From: a virus
Virus record (IMG/VR): IMGVR_UViG_3300037507_001205
Coordinates: 1-23,919 of that record
Reading direction: 5' to 3' (one strand)
DNA length: 23,919 nt
Shown: positions 7,890-16,000 of the stretch, in pieces
How the letters are laid out: each line of letters starts with the position of its first letter
Numbering within the stretch: the first letter of the stretch is position 1
Notes under the pieces: generated by a model
Databases searched by the model: none
The model's input: only the letters and a program-made list of their open reading frames with translations
What the model was told of the DNA's origin: nothing
Made by a program: the position numbers and the translations under genes

Positions 7890-9005
7890 ATGTTTGATGC
7901 TATCAAACCATTACTTGAAAGTGGATTAATCAAAGAGGATACTGCCCAGGCTCTAAACGAAGCATGGGAACTAAAACTCAATGAAGCCCGCCAACAAGTT
8001 CGTGCGGAATTACATGAAGAATTCGCACATCGTTATGAACATGACAGAATGGTGATGGTAGAAGCCCTAGATAAGATGATGACTGAAAGCCTTTCAGAAG
8101 AACTAAAAGAGTTCCATTCTGAAAGACAAGCAATGAACGAAGACCGAGTCAAGGCTCAGTTGAAGTTGCAGGAAAGCGCAACTAAGTTCAATGATTTTAT
8201 GGTTACTAAACTCGCAGAAGAAATTCGTGAACTACGTACAGACCGTAAAATTCAGAACGAAAATCAACAGAAACTTGAAAAGTTTGTTACACATGCCCTA
8301 GCACGTGAAATTAAAGAATTCGCAGTGGATAGACAAGCAGTTGTAGAAGCAAAGGTCAAGTTAGTTGCTGAAGGTCGCAAGCAGTTGGAAGCACTTAAAG
8401 GCAAGTTCGTTGCTGAAAGTGCCAAAAAGGTTAGCGGCATTGTTTCAACACATCTTAAGGGTGAACTATCAACACTTAAGGAAGACATTAAACAGGCTAG
8501 AGAAAATAGTTTTGGACGTAAGTTGTTCGAAGCATTTGCTAGTGAATTCAGTGTAACTCATTTAAATGAGAAGGCTGAAACTCGCAAGTTAATGCAGGCA
8601 CTTGTTCAAAAGGATAAGCAACTAGCCGAATCTGCTAATAAGATTGCGCAAGCACAGAAATTAGTAGAAAGTAAAGATCGTGAAGTTCGCATTATTAAAG
8701 AATCAACTCAGCGTGAACAGGTACTAGATGAATTACTAGCACCATTAAACGAAGAGAAGGCTCAGGTAATGAAAACTTTACTTGAAAGCGTTCAGACTAC
8801 TAAGTTAAAGAATGCTTTCGATAAGTATCTACCAGCAGTTCTTAACACTGGTTCAGAAGTCTCAGCAAAGCCTGCAAAGGCAGCGTTGACTGAATCAAAA
8901 GTTGTTACAGAAGTAACTGGTGATAAATCTGCCAAGAAGATTGAAGAAGTCGATAGCAACGAGAAAGACAATGTTATCGAAATTAAGCGTCTGGCAGGGC
9001 TTTAA
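7890..9005 (+). CDS. 22: Prohead scaffolding core protein (gp22-like)
   Basis: This 371 aa, almost wholly alpha-helical and charged protein lies between the protease and the capsid genes, the position of T4 gp22, the major scaffold protein. Long Glu/Lys/Arg/Gln-rich stretches with heptad-like spacing (residues about 20-290) indicate coiled coils. The N-terminus (MFDAIKPLLESGLIKEDTAQ) looks like gp22 proteins of T4-like phages of marine bacteria, and the protein ends in IKRLAGL. It is about 100 aa longer than T4 gp22. An AAGGGGA ribosome binding site precedes the ATG by about 7 bases. It should form the core around which the capsid shell is built and be cut to peptides by the neighbouring protease. 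Function is well supported by synteny and composition. Confidence 0.88.
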   Translation: MFDAIKPLLESGLIKEDTAQALNEAWELKLNEARQQVRAELHEEFAHRYEHDRMVMVEALDKMMTESLSEELKEFHSERQAMNEDRVKAQLKLQESATKFNDFMVTKLAEEIRELRTDRKIQNENQQKLEKFVTHALAREIKEFAVDRQAVVEAKVKLVAEGRKQLEALKGKFVAESAKKVSGIVSTHLKGELSTLKEDIKQARENSFGRKLFEAFASEFSVTHLNEKAETRKLMQALVQKDKQLAESANKIAQAQKLVESKDREVRIIKESTQREQVLDELLAPLNEEKAQVMKTLLESVQTTKLKNAFDKYLPAVLNTGSEVSAKPAKAALTESKVVTEVTGDKSAKKIEEVDSNEKDNVIEIKRLAGL

Positions 9006-9032
9006 TTAGACATAGTTTAGGAGAATATAAAA

Positions 9033-10229
9033 ATGTCAAAAGTACTCTTAGAAAGCCGTTGGGACGAGACCAAAGATGCCCTGTTAGAAGGCTTAAAAGG
9101 CACTCGCCGCTCAACAATGGGTGTAATTTTAGAAAACACCCGCAAGCAGTTGCTATCTGAATCAACAGCAGGTACAACAACTGCAGGTAATATCGCAACA
9201 CTAAACCGCGTGATTCTTCCAGTAATCCGTCGTGTCATGCCAACAGTTATCGCTAACGAGTTGGTAGGCGTTCAGCCAATGACCGGCCCAGTTGGTCAGA
9301 TTCACACTCTACGTGTTCGCTATGCGCAGTCATTGACTGACAACTCAGCAGCCGCTACTTCTGTAACTGCTGGTGAAGAAGCATTGTCACCATTCAAGAT
9401 TGCACAGGCATACTCACGTGTTCCATCAAGCACAACAAGCACTAACTTCTATACTGGTGCTGACACTGCGGCTCTTGAAGGTAACGGCGGTAAGCAGATC
9501 AGCGTACAGATTCTACGTCAGGCTGTTGAAGCCAAGTCACGTAAGTTGCAAGCACGTTGGACATTTGAAGCCGCTCAGGACGCACAGTCACAGCATGGTA
9601 TCGATGTTGAAGCAGAAATTATGGCTGCTCTAGCACAAGAAATCACTGCTGAAATTGACCAAGAAATTCTCTTGTCATTGCGTACTCTTGCTTCAACCGA
9701 GTTCACATACAACCAGGCAACAGTATCAGGTACTGCTACATACGTTGGTGACGAACATGCTGCCCTAGCAGTTCTAATCAACCGTGTTGCTAACTTGATT
9801 GCACAGCGTACCCGTCGTGGTGCTGGTAACTGGGCAGTTGTTTCAAGTGCAGCCTTGACTGTTCTACAGTCAGCAACAACATCAGCATTCGCACGTACCA
9901 CAGAAGGTACATTCGAAGCACCAACAAACACTAAGTTCGTTGGTACATTGAACGGTGCAATGCGTGTGTTCGTTGACTCATATGCACCTGACACACAGCC
10001 AGTTCTAGTTGGTTATAAGGGTTCATCTGAGACTGATGCAGCCGCATTCTACTGCCCATACATTCCATTGATGAGCAGTGGTGTTGTTCTAGATCCATCA
10101 ACATTCGAACCAGTCGTATCATTCATGACACGTTATGGTTACATCGAATTAACAAACACTGCGTCATCATTCGGTAACGCAGCTGACTACGTTGGTGAGA
10201 TTGCTGTTCAGAACCTAACATTCCAATAA
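9033..10229 (+). CDS. 23: Major capsid protein (gp23-like)
   Basis: This 398 aa protein forms the head shell. It carries the gp23 signature ANELVGVQPMTGPVGQI (about residues 73-89) and a helical region AVEAKSRKLQARWTFEAAQD with HGIDVEAEI, both typical of the HK97-like fold of T4 gp23. T4 gp23 is 521 aa; this protein is short and probably lacks most of the T4 insertion domain. An N-terminal propeptide is expected: candidate gp21 cuts, by the (I/L)-x-E rule, are after E34 (ILE) and E43 (LSE); the second fits well before the Thr/Ala/Gly-rich segment. A good ribosome binding site (AGGAG at 9020-9024) precedes the ATG. Codons look uniform, as expected for a very highly expressed gene. The gene is followed at once by three hairpins that would end the transcript. 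Confidence 0.96.
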   Translation: MSKVLLESRWDETKDALLEGLKGTRRSTMGVILENTRKQLLSESTAGTTTAGNIATLNRVILPVIRRVMPTVIANELVGVQPMTGPVGQIHTLRVRYAQSLTDNSAAATSVTAGEEALSPFKIAQAYSRVPSSTTSTNFYTGADTAALEGNGGKQISVQILRQAVEAKSRKLQARWTFEAAQDAQSQHGIDVEAEIMAALAQEITAEIDQEILLSLRTLASTEFTYNQATVSGTATYVGDEHAALAVLINRVANLIAQRTRRGAGNWAVVSSAALTVLQSATTSAFARTTEGTFEAPTNTKFVGTLNGAMRVFVDSYAPDTQPVLVGYKGSSETDAAAFYCPYIPLMSSGVVLDPSTFEPVVSFMTRYGYIELTNTASSFGNAADYVGEIAVQNLTFQ

Positions 10230-10243
10230 GAAGTTTTACTTCT
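10229..10243 (+). other. Small hairpin at the capsid stop codon
   Basis: AGAAGT, TTT and ACTTCT form a perfect 6-bp stem with a 3-base loop, beginning at the last base of the capsid stop codon. It has no T-run, so it is more likely to protect the 3' end of the mRNA than to terminate by itself. Confidence 0.45.
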
Positions 10244-10257
10244 CGGGATGGGAAGTG

Positions 10258-10284
10258 GGAAGGGTCTTCGGACCCTTCCTTTTT
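10258..10284 (+). terminator. Strong rho-independent terminator after the capsid gene
   Basis: GGAAGGGTC and GACCCTTCC form a perfect 9-bp stem closed by a TTCG tetraloop, followed by TTTTT. This is a textbook intrinsic terminator 28 bases after the capsid stop. A GTG codon at 10255 that could open a longer desaturase frame lies right at this hairpin and is not credible as a start. Confidence 0.93.
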
Positions 10285-10293
10285 ATCAATGAT

Positions 10294-10320
10294 AAAAGCG
10301 CACTTTATGTGTGCTTTTTT
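10294..10320 (+). terminator. Second intrinsic terminator in tandem
   Basis: AAAAGCGCAC and GTGTGCTTTT pair over 10 bp with one G-T wobble and a 5-base loop, and the T-run continues to 10320. It backs up the terminator just before it. The A-run on its left side means it could also act on the opposite strand. Confidence 0.82.
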
Positions 10321-10324
10321 GTGG

Positions 10325-10331
10325 CTAAATA
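10325..10331 (+). promoter_or_regulatory. Candidate late promoter (CTAAATA) before the desaturase
   Basis: CTAAATA lies directly after the tandem terminators and ends 4 bases before the ATG at 10336. It is the same word as that before the portal gene. It would restart transcription for the desaturase, but would give a leaderless or very short-leader mRNA. Confidence 0.35.
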
Positions 10332-10335
10332 CTTT

Positions 10336-11037
10336 ATGTCTGAAATCCTATATACTCTAATAGCAACGCATATTACTATCATATGTGTTACAGTTTTCCT
10401 GCATCGTGGACAAGCACACAAAGGAATTGAGTTTCATCCTGTACTAAGTCACTTTATGCGTTTTTGGTTATGGCTAACAACAGGTATGATAACAAAAGAG
10501 TGGGTCGCTATTCACAGAAAACATCATAGGTTCTGCGAAACTGACAATGACCCGCACAGTCCAAAAACATACGGATTAACTACAGTATTGTTTAAAGGAG
10601 CATTCTTATATCATGCGGCATCAAAAGATAAAGATATGGTTAATTCATATGGTGTTGGCACTCCTAATGATTGGATGGAGCGCAACGTATACACTACTCA
10701 CTCTAGACTTGGCATTGGCATTCTCCTTATGCTCAATGTCATCTTATTCGGGTGGGTTGGGCTTTTAATGTGGGGAATTCAAATGATATGGATTCCGTTT
10801 TGGGCCGCCGGGGTAGTTAATGGTATAGGTCATTATTGGGGTTATCGAAACGGTAATACCAAAGATAACAGTAGAAACATATCTCCGTGGGGAATTATAA
10901 TCGGCGGTGAAGAATTACACAACAATCATCACTTAGACCCTGCAAATATTAAATTGAGTCGTAAAAAATTTGAGTTTGATATAGGATATTTTTATTGTCG
11001 TTTATTTGCTAAAATGCATCTACTGAAAATACGTTAA
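10336..11037 (+). CDS. Membrane fatty-acid (acyl-CoA-type) desaturase
   Basis: I place the start at ATG 10336 (233 aa). The longer frame from GTG 10255 would translate the two terminators. This family inserts a double bond into fatty acyl chains, using a di-iron centre held by histidines at the membrane face, with O2 and an electron donor. All three His boxes are present: H23-x4-H28 (HRGQAH), H60-x2-HH (HRKHH), and H195-x2-HH (HNNHH). H166 in NGIGHYWG is a further likely iron ligand. Hydrophobic segments lie at about residues 3-22, 38-52 and a long pair at 126-165. The length is a little short for bacterial members (about 250-300 aa). There is no reductase or cytochrome domain, so host electron donors are needed. 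It is a metabolic gene in a structural region, between terminators and a convergent gene whose stop overlaps its own. GTG 10321 is an alternative start, adding 5 residues. Confidence 0.9.
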   Translation: MSEILYTLIATHITIICVTVFLHRGQAHKGIEFHPVLSHFMRFWLWLTTGMITKEWVAIHRKHHRFCETDNDPHSPKTYGLTTVLFKGAFLYHAASKDKDMVNSYGVGTPNDWMERNVYTTHSRLGIGILLMLNVILFGWVGLLMWGIQMIWIPFWAAGVVNGIGHYWGYRNGNTKDNSRNISPWGIIIGGEELHNNHHLDPANIKLSRKKFEFDIGYFYCRLFAKMHLLKIR

Positions 11038-11402
11038 GCAATTCTAGTATCACCGTCTACTGTGGCATTAAGAATTGATTTCTTACCTGTTCTTAATTTC
11101 TTTTTATAAAGTCTACTACAGTTGGCACACAATGTCAATAGATTACTTTTCTTTTTATTATTTTTGTTTCCATCTTTGTAGACTAAATCAATTTGACATT
11201 TATCTTCCGCTTCAAATCCACATTGATTACAACTAGTTTGTTTGTGTTGTAAATGTTTAAAACGTGGATTATAAATTGCTTTTGAGCAATCTATACAATA
11301 TCTATGCCACTTTTGAAATCCATGCTTACTTTTGCCGTTAGGTTTTGCAAGAGCAAACTTACAATGAAGGCATAACGGTCTTGGAGGTTGTGCTGTTAGC
11401 AT
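11034..11402 (-). CDS. HNH-endonuclease-family protein with substituted catalytic histidines
   Basis: This 122 aa protein on the minus strand has an N-terminal Cys4 zinc module (C11-x2-C14 and C36-x2-C39) and then an HNH-like core. C58-x2-C61, CQIDLVYKDGNKNN (69-82), NLLTLCANC (87-95). Phage HNH proteins of this type normally read DVDHIDGN and CANCHR; here the two histidines are replaced by Tyr75 and Ser96, while the zinc cysteines and the Asn residues remain. If that alignment is right, nuclease activity is probably lost or altered and DNA binding might remain. It is the only gene of the window on this strand, converges on the desaturase (stops overlap by 4 bases), and starts divergently from the fibre genes. 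Such small free-standing HNH genes are common intruders in T4-like genomes. A TATAAATA motif lies just upstream. Confidence 0.82.
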   Translation of the reverse strand: MLTAQPPRPLCLHCKFALAKPNGKSKHGFQKWHRYCIDCSKAIYNPRFKHLQHKQTSCNQCGFEAEDKCQIDLVYKDGNKNNKKKSNLLTLCANCSRLYKKKLRTGKKSILNATVDGDTRIA

Positions 11403-11407
11403 AATAA

Positions 11408-11415
11408 TATTTATA
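11408..11415 (-). promoter_or_regulatory. TATAAATA motif before the minus-strand gene
   Basis: Read on the minus strand this is TATAAATA, identical to the T4 late promoter core, 5 bases before the ATG at 11402. A start site about 6 bases on would make the mRNA leaderless. AGGAG (minus strand, around 11425-11430) lies upstream of the motif and so would not be in such a transcript. Confidence 0.4.
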
Positions 11416-11440
11416 AAAAAGCACTCCTAGGTTCTTTTTT
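11415..11440. terminator. Weak A/T-flanked hairpin, possible two-way terminator
   Basis: AAAAAAG and CTTTTTT form 7-bp arms around a 12-base centre containing CCTAGG. Both sides are homopolymer runs, so either strand ends in a T-run. It could stop desaturase read-through, which would run antisense across the minus-strand gene, before the fibre genes. The stem is GC-poor, hence low confidence. Confidence 0.3.
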
Positions 11441-11464
11441 CTACGGCTTTGTGTCACTTAATTT

Positions 11465-11472
11465 GATAAATA
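11465..11472 (+). promoter_or_regulatory. Candidate late promoter (GATAAATA) before the first fibre gene
   Basis: GATAAATA followed by ATAAAAT lies 25 bases before the ATG at 11498. The spacing leaves room for a leader with the weak ribosome binding site GGAA. The same GATAAATAAT word occurs before the next large fibre gene at 13055. Confidence 0.5.
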
Positions 11473-11497
11473 ATAAAATAGATAATGGAACTTGTTC

Positions 11498-13036
11498 ATG
11501 GCAGCAGAACTTTTTAACTCTCTTGGTGGATTTTCAGCAGGCATACCACCCGTCGAAGTAATTGACGCAAATGGTAACGTAGTTACCAATGTATTAACCT
11601 CTGGAAACGTTGCCGCAAATACAGTTTATGCTACTTACTATAAGTATGCCAATGGTAATCCATTAACAGTTGGCGCAGCCGGTTCTAATACTCAACTACA
11701 ATTTAATAACAATGGTCAGTTTGGTGGAATCCCTAATGTAACTTGGGACGGAAACACACTGACATTGGGCGCTGTCTCACAACTTTCTATTTTAGGTGGT
11801 GATAACGGATACTTCTTACAGACTGACGGCGCTGGAAATCTTACATGGGCAGCCGGAGGCAATGGCGGTGGTAATGGATCACCTGGTGGCGCAAATACAC
11901 AAGTACAATTTAATGACAGTGGTAACTTTGGTGGCGACTCTGGTTTCACATATGACAAGAACACAAACTTATTAACAGTTAACAACTTAACTGTTATCGA
12001 TGTTCTTACTGCTAACGTATCTTCTGCATTGACTGCAGGTACTGTAACAACGAATGCTCAACCAAATATTACAAGTGTTGGTACACTAACAACATTAAAT
12101 GTTACCAACACTGTTACAGCAAACTTATTTTCTGGCTCTGGCGCAAACTTAACTAATATCCCGGCAGCAAACTTAGTAGGTTCTGTTCCGGTAGCAAACT
12201 TTGTAAGTCAAGCATCTCAGCCCAATATCACAAGCGTAGGTGTATTAACATCACTTACTACTTCAGGTAATATTGCGGCATCAGGTAATATTAATGGTGG
12301 TAACGTTTCTGTATCAGGAAATACTACTACTGCTAATCTTTCAGTATTAGGCAATGCTACTTTTACAAATGGGTTAGCCGTTAGTGCTAATGCAACAGTA
12401 AACTTTGGGGTAGCATCAAACGTAAGTTTGGGAAGCCTATCTAACATTCATATCAGTGGTGGTACTAATGGTTATGTATTATCTACTGATGGTGCTGGCA
12501 ACCTATCATGGACTGCAGGTGGAGGTGGCGGCAACGGAACACCAGGCGGCAGTAATACACAAATTCAATATAACGACATTGGTACTTTTGGAGGCAGTCC
12601 GTTCTTCACGTTCAATGACGTTACAAACACAGTAAACATTGCGGGCAACTTAGTTGCTAACGCAGTAATTATGGGATCAGGAGCATATAGATTTAGTTAT
12701 TCTAATGTTTATGCGGCTACAACTAGTAGCACAGCCACTGATCAGATTTTATATTCAATTCCAGTAGCAAGTGTTGCTGGATTAGATTTTACTATTATTT
12801 CAACTGACACTACAGCCGGTATGAGACAGATCACTAAATTGACTTCTGTTAATATGGGCGCATCAGTGAGTTATGTTGAAGTTAGTAGTATGCAGGTAAA
12901 TGGTTATTTGGGAGACTTTTCAATTCAATATGATGCAGGAAATATTATTGTTCAGCCAAGTATTGTGTTAAAAGTTACACCGGCAACCAGTAATTTATTG
13001 ACTCATAAAATGCAAATAACAACTTATGAGCCATAA
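11498..13036 (+). CDS. Fibre-like structural protein 1 (512 aa)
   Basis: I start at ATG 11498 (MAAELFNSLGGFSAG), not at the TTG two codons earlier, because the paralogues downstream begin MALKPLNSVGGFSVG. This is an Asn/Gly/Thr/Ser-rich beta-type protein. It has three copies of a module reading roughly GSNTQ(L/V/I)QFN then FGG near residues 55, 125 and 350, spacer repeats with QPNITSVGTLTT and QPNITSVGVLTS (about 185-250), and a GGDNGYFLQTDGAGNL-type segment twice. The C-terminal domain (about 400-512) resembles the end of the next fibre gene (VTPAT-type strand before the end). Such proteins are known virion components of T4-like phages of marine bacteria. Tail fibre, whisker or baseplate appendage is inferred; the receptor-binding role is not shown by sequence. 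Confidence 0.82.
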   Translation: MAAELFNSLGGFSAGIPPVEVIDANGNVVTNVLTSGNVAANTVYATYYKYANGNPLTVGAAGSNTQLQFNNNGQFGGIPNVTWDGNTLTLGAVSQLSILGGDNGYFLQTDGAGNLTWAAGGNGGGNGSPGGANTQVQFNDSGNFGGDSGFTYDKNTNLLTVNNLTVIDVLTANVSSALTAGTVTTNAQPNITSVGTLTTLNVTNTVTANLFSGSGANLTNIPAANLVGSVPVANFVSQASQPNITSVGVLTSLTTSGNIAASGNINGGNVSVSGNTTTANLSVLGNATFTNGLAVSANATVNFGVASNVSLGSLSNIHISGGTNGYVLSTDGAGNLSWTAGGGGGNGTPGGSNTQIQYNDIGTFGGSPFFTFNDVTNTVNIAGNLVANAVIMGSGAYRFSYSNVYAATTSSTATDQILYSIPVASVAGLDFTIISTDTTAGMRQITKLTSVNMGASVSYVEVSSMQVNGYLGDFSIQYDAGNIIVQPSIVLKVTPATSNLLTHKMQITTYEP

Positions 13037-13054
13037 AGGTTTGTTGAGAATAAT

Positions 13055-13062
13055 GATAAATA
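13055..13062 (+). promoter_or_regulatory. Candidate late promoter (GATAAATA) before the second fibre gene
   Basis: GATAAATAATAC lies 23 bases before the ATG at 13086, with AAGGGA between the two as a ribosome binding site. Placement and sequence are nearly those seen before the first fibre gene, suggesting the promoter was copied along with the gene head. Confidence 0.5.
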
Positions 13063-13085
13063 ATACAAGATAAGGGAATCTACAC

Positions 13086-16000
13086 ATGGCACTTAAACCA
13101 CTCAATTCGGTAGGCGGCTTCTCAGTTGGTGAAGTACCTGCAAACGTAATTTTCGCAAATGGCGACTTTTCTGGTAATAAAGCAAACTTTACCGGAAACG
13201 TTTCTATGCTTGGATTGTTAACGAACAATCTATACTATGCAAACGGTCAACCTTGGGACTTACAAGAAGCGGCCGGCTCTAACACTCAAATTCAGTTTAA
13301 TAATAATAACAATTTTGGTGCTAGTGCTAACTTCACATTTGACAGTGCTACTAACGTACTAACTGTATCAAACGGTAATGTATCTACTGGCAACTTGAGT
13401 GCATCTGGTTTACTATCAGTAACTGGTAATGCTAACGTAGGTAACTTAGGTACAGGTGGACTCATCATTGCTACAGGTAACGTAACCGGTGGCAATATAA
13501 CAACAAGTGGTGTAGTAAGTGCAACTGGTAACGTAAGTGGTGGTAATTTAACAACTGGTGGTGTAGTAGCCGCAACAGGCAATGTGTCTGGTGGTAACTT
13601 AACTACTGGTGGCGCATTAAGTGTCACTGGTAACGCTAACGTAGGTAACCTAGGAACAGCAGGCCTTATCACTGCTACAGGTAACGTAAGTGGTGGCAAC
13701 TTAACTACTGGTGGCGCATTGAGCGTAACTGGTAATGCTAACGTAGGTAACATTGGTGGTGCATCAGGCTTATTCACAGCAAATGTAACATCCAATAATG
13801 TAACAGTAAATCTAGAACTACAAGCCAACACTGCCAACTTTGATGGCAACGTAATTATGGACAACTGGTTGACTGTAACTAATACAGCCAACGTTGGTAA
13901 CTTACGTACTAATAATCTATTATATGCAAACGGCTTACCTTGGGACTTACAAGAAGCAGCCGGTGCAAACACTCAAATTCAGTTTAACAATGGCACCAAT
14001 AACAACTTCGGTGCAAGTGCTAATTTCACATTCGACAGTGCAACAAACAATTTAGCACTAAATGGTAATGTACTATTAGGTGGTACTAGTCAGAATCAGA
14101 TCGTTAATACAAGCAACACTGCAATTGAAATCAGAGGTGGCTACGGTAATGCAACTTCTGCAACAGCCGTATTGGCAGCAGGTGACTTTGCTAATGGCAC
14201 TAACGTAGGTAAGTTTACAATTAACGGTAACCTAAGTGGTAACTCAGCAGCCATTACAGAAGCAAATATTTCTTACTGGCGCACACCAGGTGGCTCTGCA
14301 AATGTCGTAACAATTGACCCTGTCAATGTTAACGCAACTAACGTATCAACTGGTGCATTAGTAGTAAGCGGTGGTCACGGTGTTACAGGCAACGCATACA
14401 TTGGTGGTTTACTATCTGTAACTGGTAACATTACCGGTGGCAACATTAGTGCTACTAACGGAAATCTAACAACGGCAAATATCTCTGGTAACTTATCAGC
14501 AGGTAATGCAAATCTTGGTAATTTGGCAATTGCAAGTTACATTCAAACAGGTGAATTACTAAATGGCAATAGCAATATTCGTATTGCCGCAAATGGTAAC
14601 GTAACAGTATCTTCAACAGGTAATAGCAATGTTGTTATTATCAGTGGCGCAGGCGCAAACGTAGTTGGTTACGTACAAGCAAATGGTAACGGTTCATTTG
14701 GTGGAGTAGTATCTCCATCACTAACTTCAAACAGTGGCGCACTAACATTAACTGCGGCAGCCGGCAATGAAAATATTATTCTTGTTCCAACAGGAACAGG
14801 TAATGTCGATGTATCAACAAGACACATCGTACAGGTGGCTGATCCAGTAAATGCGCAAGATGCGGCAACCAAATCATATGTTGATAGTGTTGCAACCGGT
14901 CTACAGATTCACCCTGCAGTTCGTGTAACAAGTATTACAGACTTGACTGCAACATATGCCAATGGTGGTACATCATTAACAACAATTGCTATCACAGGTG
15001 GCAAGACAATTCAGTTCAGTGGCAATCACGGATTAAGTGTCAATGATGAAATTTATTGGACTAATAGTTTCAATGGAATTACTGCACAGAATGCATATTT
15101 CGTACAAACCACCCCTAGCCTAGACACTATTACTGTAAGAGCAACTTACACCGGTGCTGAAACTACAGGATTGACAAACGGTACAGGTCTAACACAAGCC
15201 GCACTAGCAAATCCTGGCGTTGGCGCAACATTGACAAACGCAGGCGCAAATGCCGCACTGTCAATCGATAGCGTAGCATTGTCATTAACAAATCGTGTTC
15301 TTGTACAAGGTCAAACAAATCAGTTTGAAAACGGCATCTATACTGTAACAACAGTTGGTGACGGTTCAACTGCTTGGGTATTGACAAGAGCAACAGACGC
15401 AGATCAGTATGCACCAACAGACGTAAGTAAGTTGGGTTATGGTGACTACTTCTTCATTACATCAGGTATTGGATATGCAGGTTCATCATATGTATTGACA
15501 ACACCAACTGGTGAAATCACATTTGGTATTACCAACATTGGATTCAGTCAGTTTGCGGCAGCAGGTTCATATTCAGCAGGTAATGGTATCGCAATTACAG
15601 GTACTATTATTAGTGCAAACATTGATGGTGTAACTACCGATATCGTCGGTGGTAACATCGTAGTTAAGGCAAGCGCACAGTTGACTACACCAAATATTGG
15701 TGCGGCAACCGGTACAAGCGTATCATTAACAGGTAACGTATTGGCAAACAATGTTAATGCTAATACATTAGTTACCGCACCAAACGTAAACGTAACAGGC
15801 ACTGTACTTGCAAACAACTTAACTGCAAACAGCAACATTACTGCAAACAATGCTACAATTAACTTAGCATTGTCAGGTAATACTGCTAACTTTAGCGGTA
15901 ACGTAATTCTTCCTAACTTAACAGTGAATCTACAACTTGCAGGTAACACTGCTAACTTCACTGGTAACATTTATGCGGCATTCGTACAAGCAGGTTCAGG

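Noticed and set aside
10255-10335. Longer desaturase reading frame from GTG 10255
   Set aside because: Its first 27 codons run through two intrinsic terminators and have no family resemblance; the N-terminal membrane helix and first His box follow properly from ATG 10336.
11492-11497. TTG start two codons before the first fibre gene
   Set aside because: The ATG at 11498 gives MAAELFNSLGG, which matches the heads of the paralogues; TTG adds only MF.
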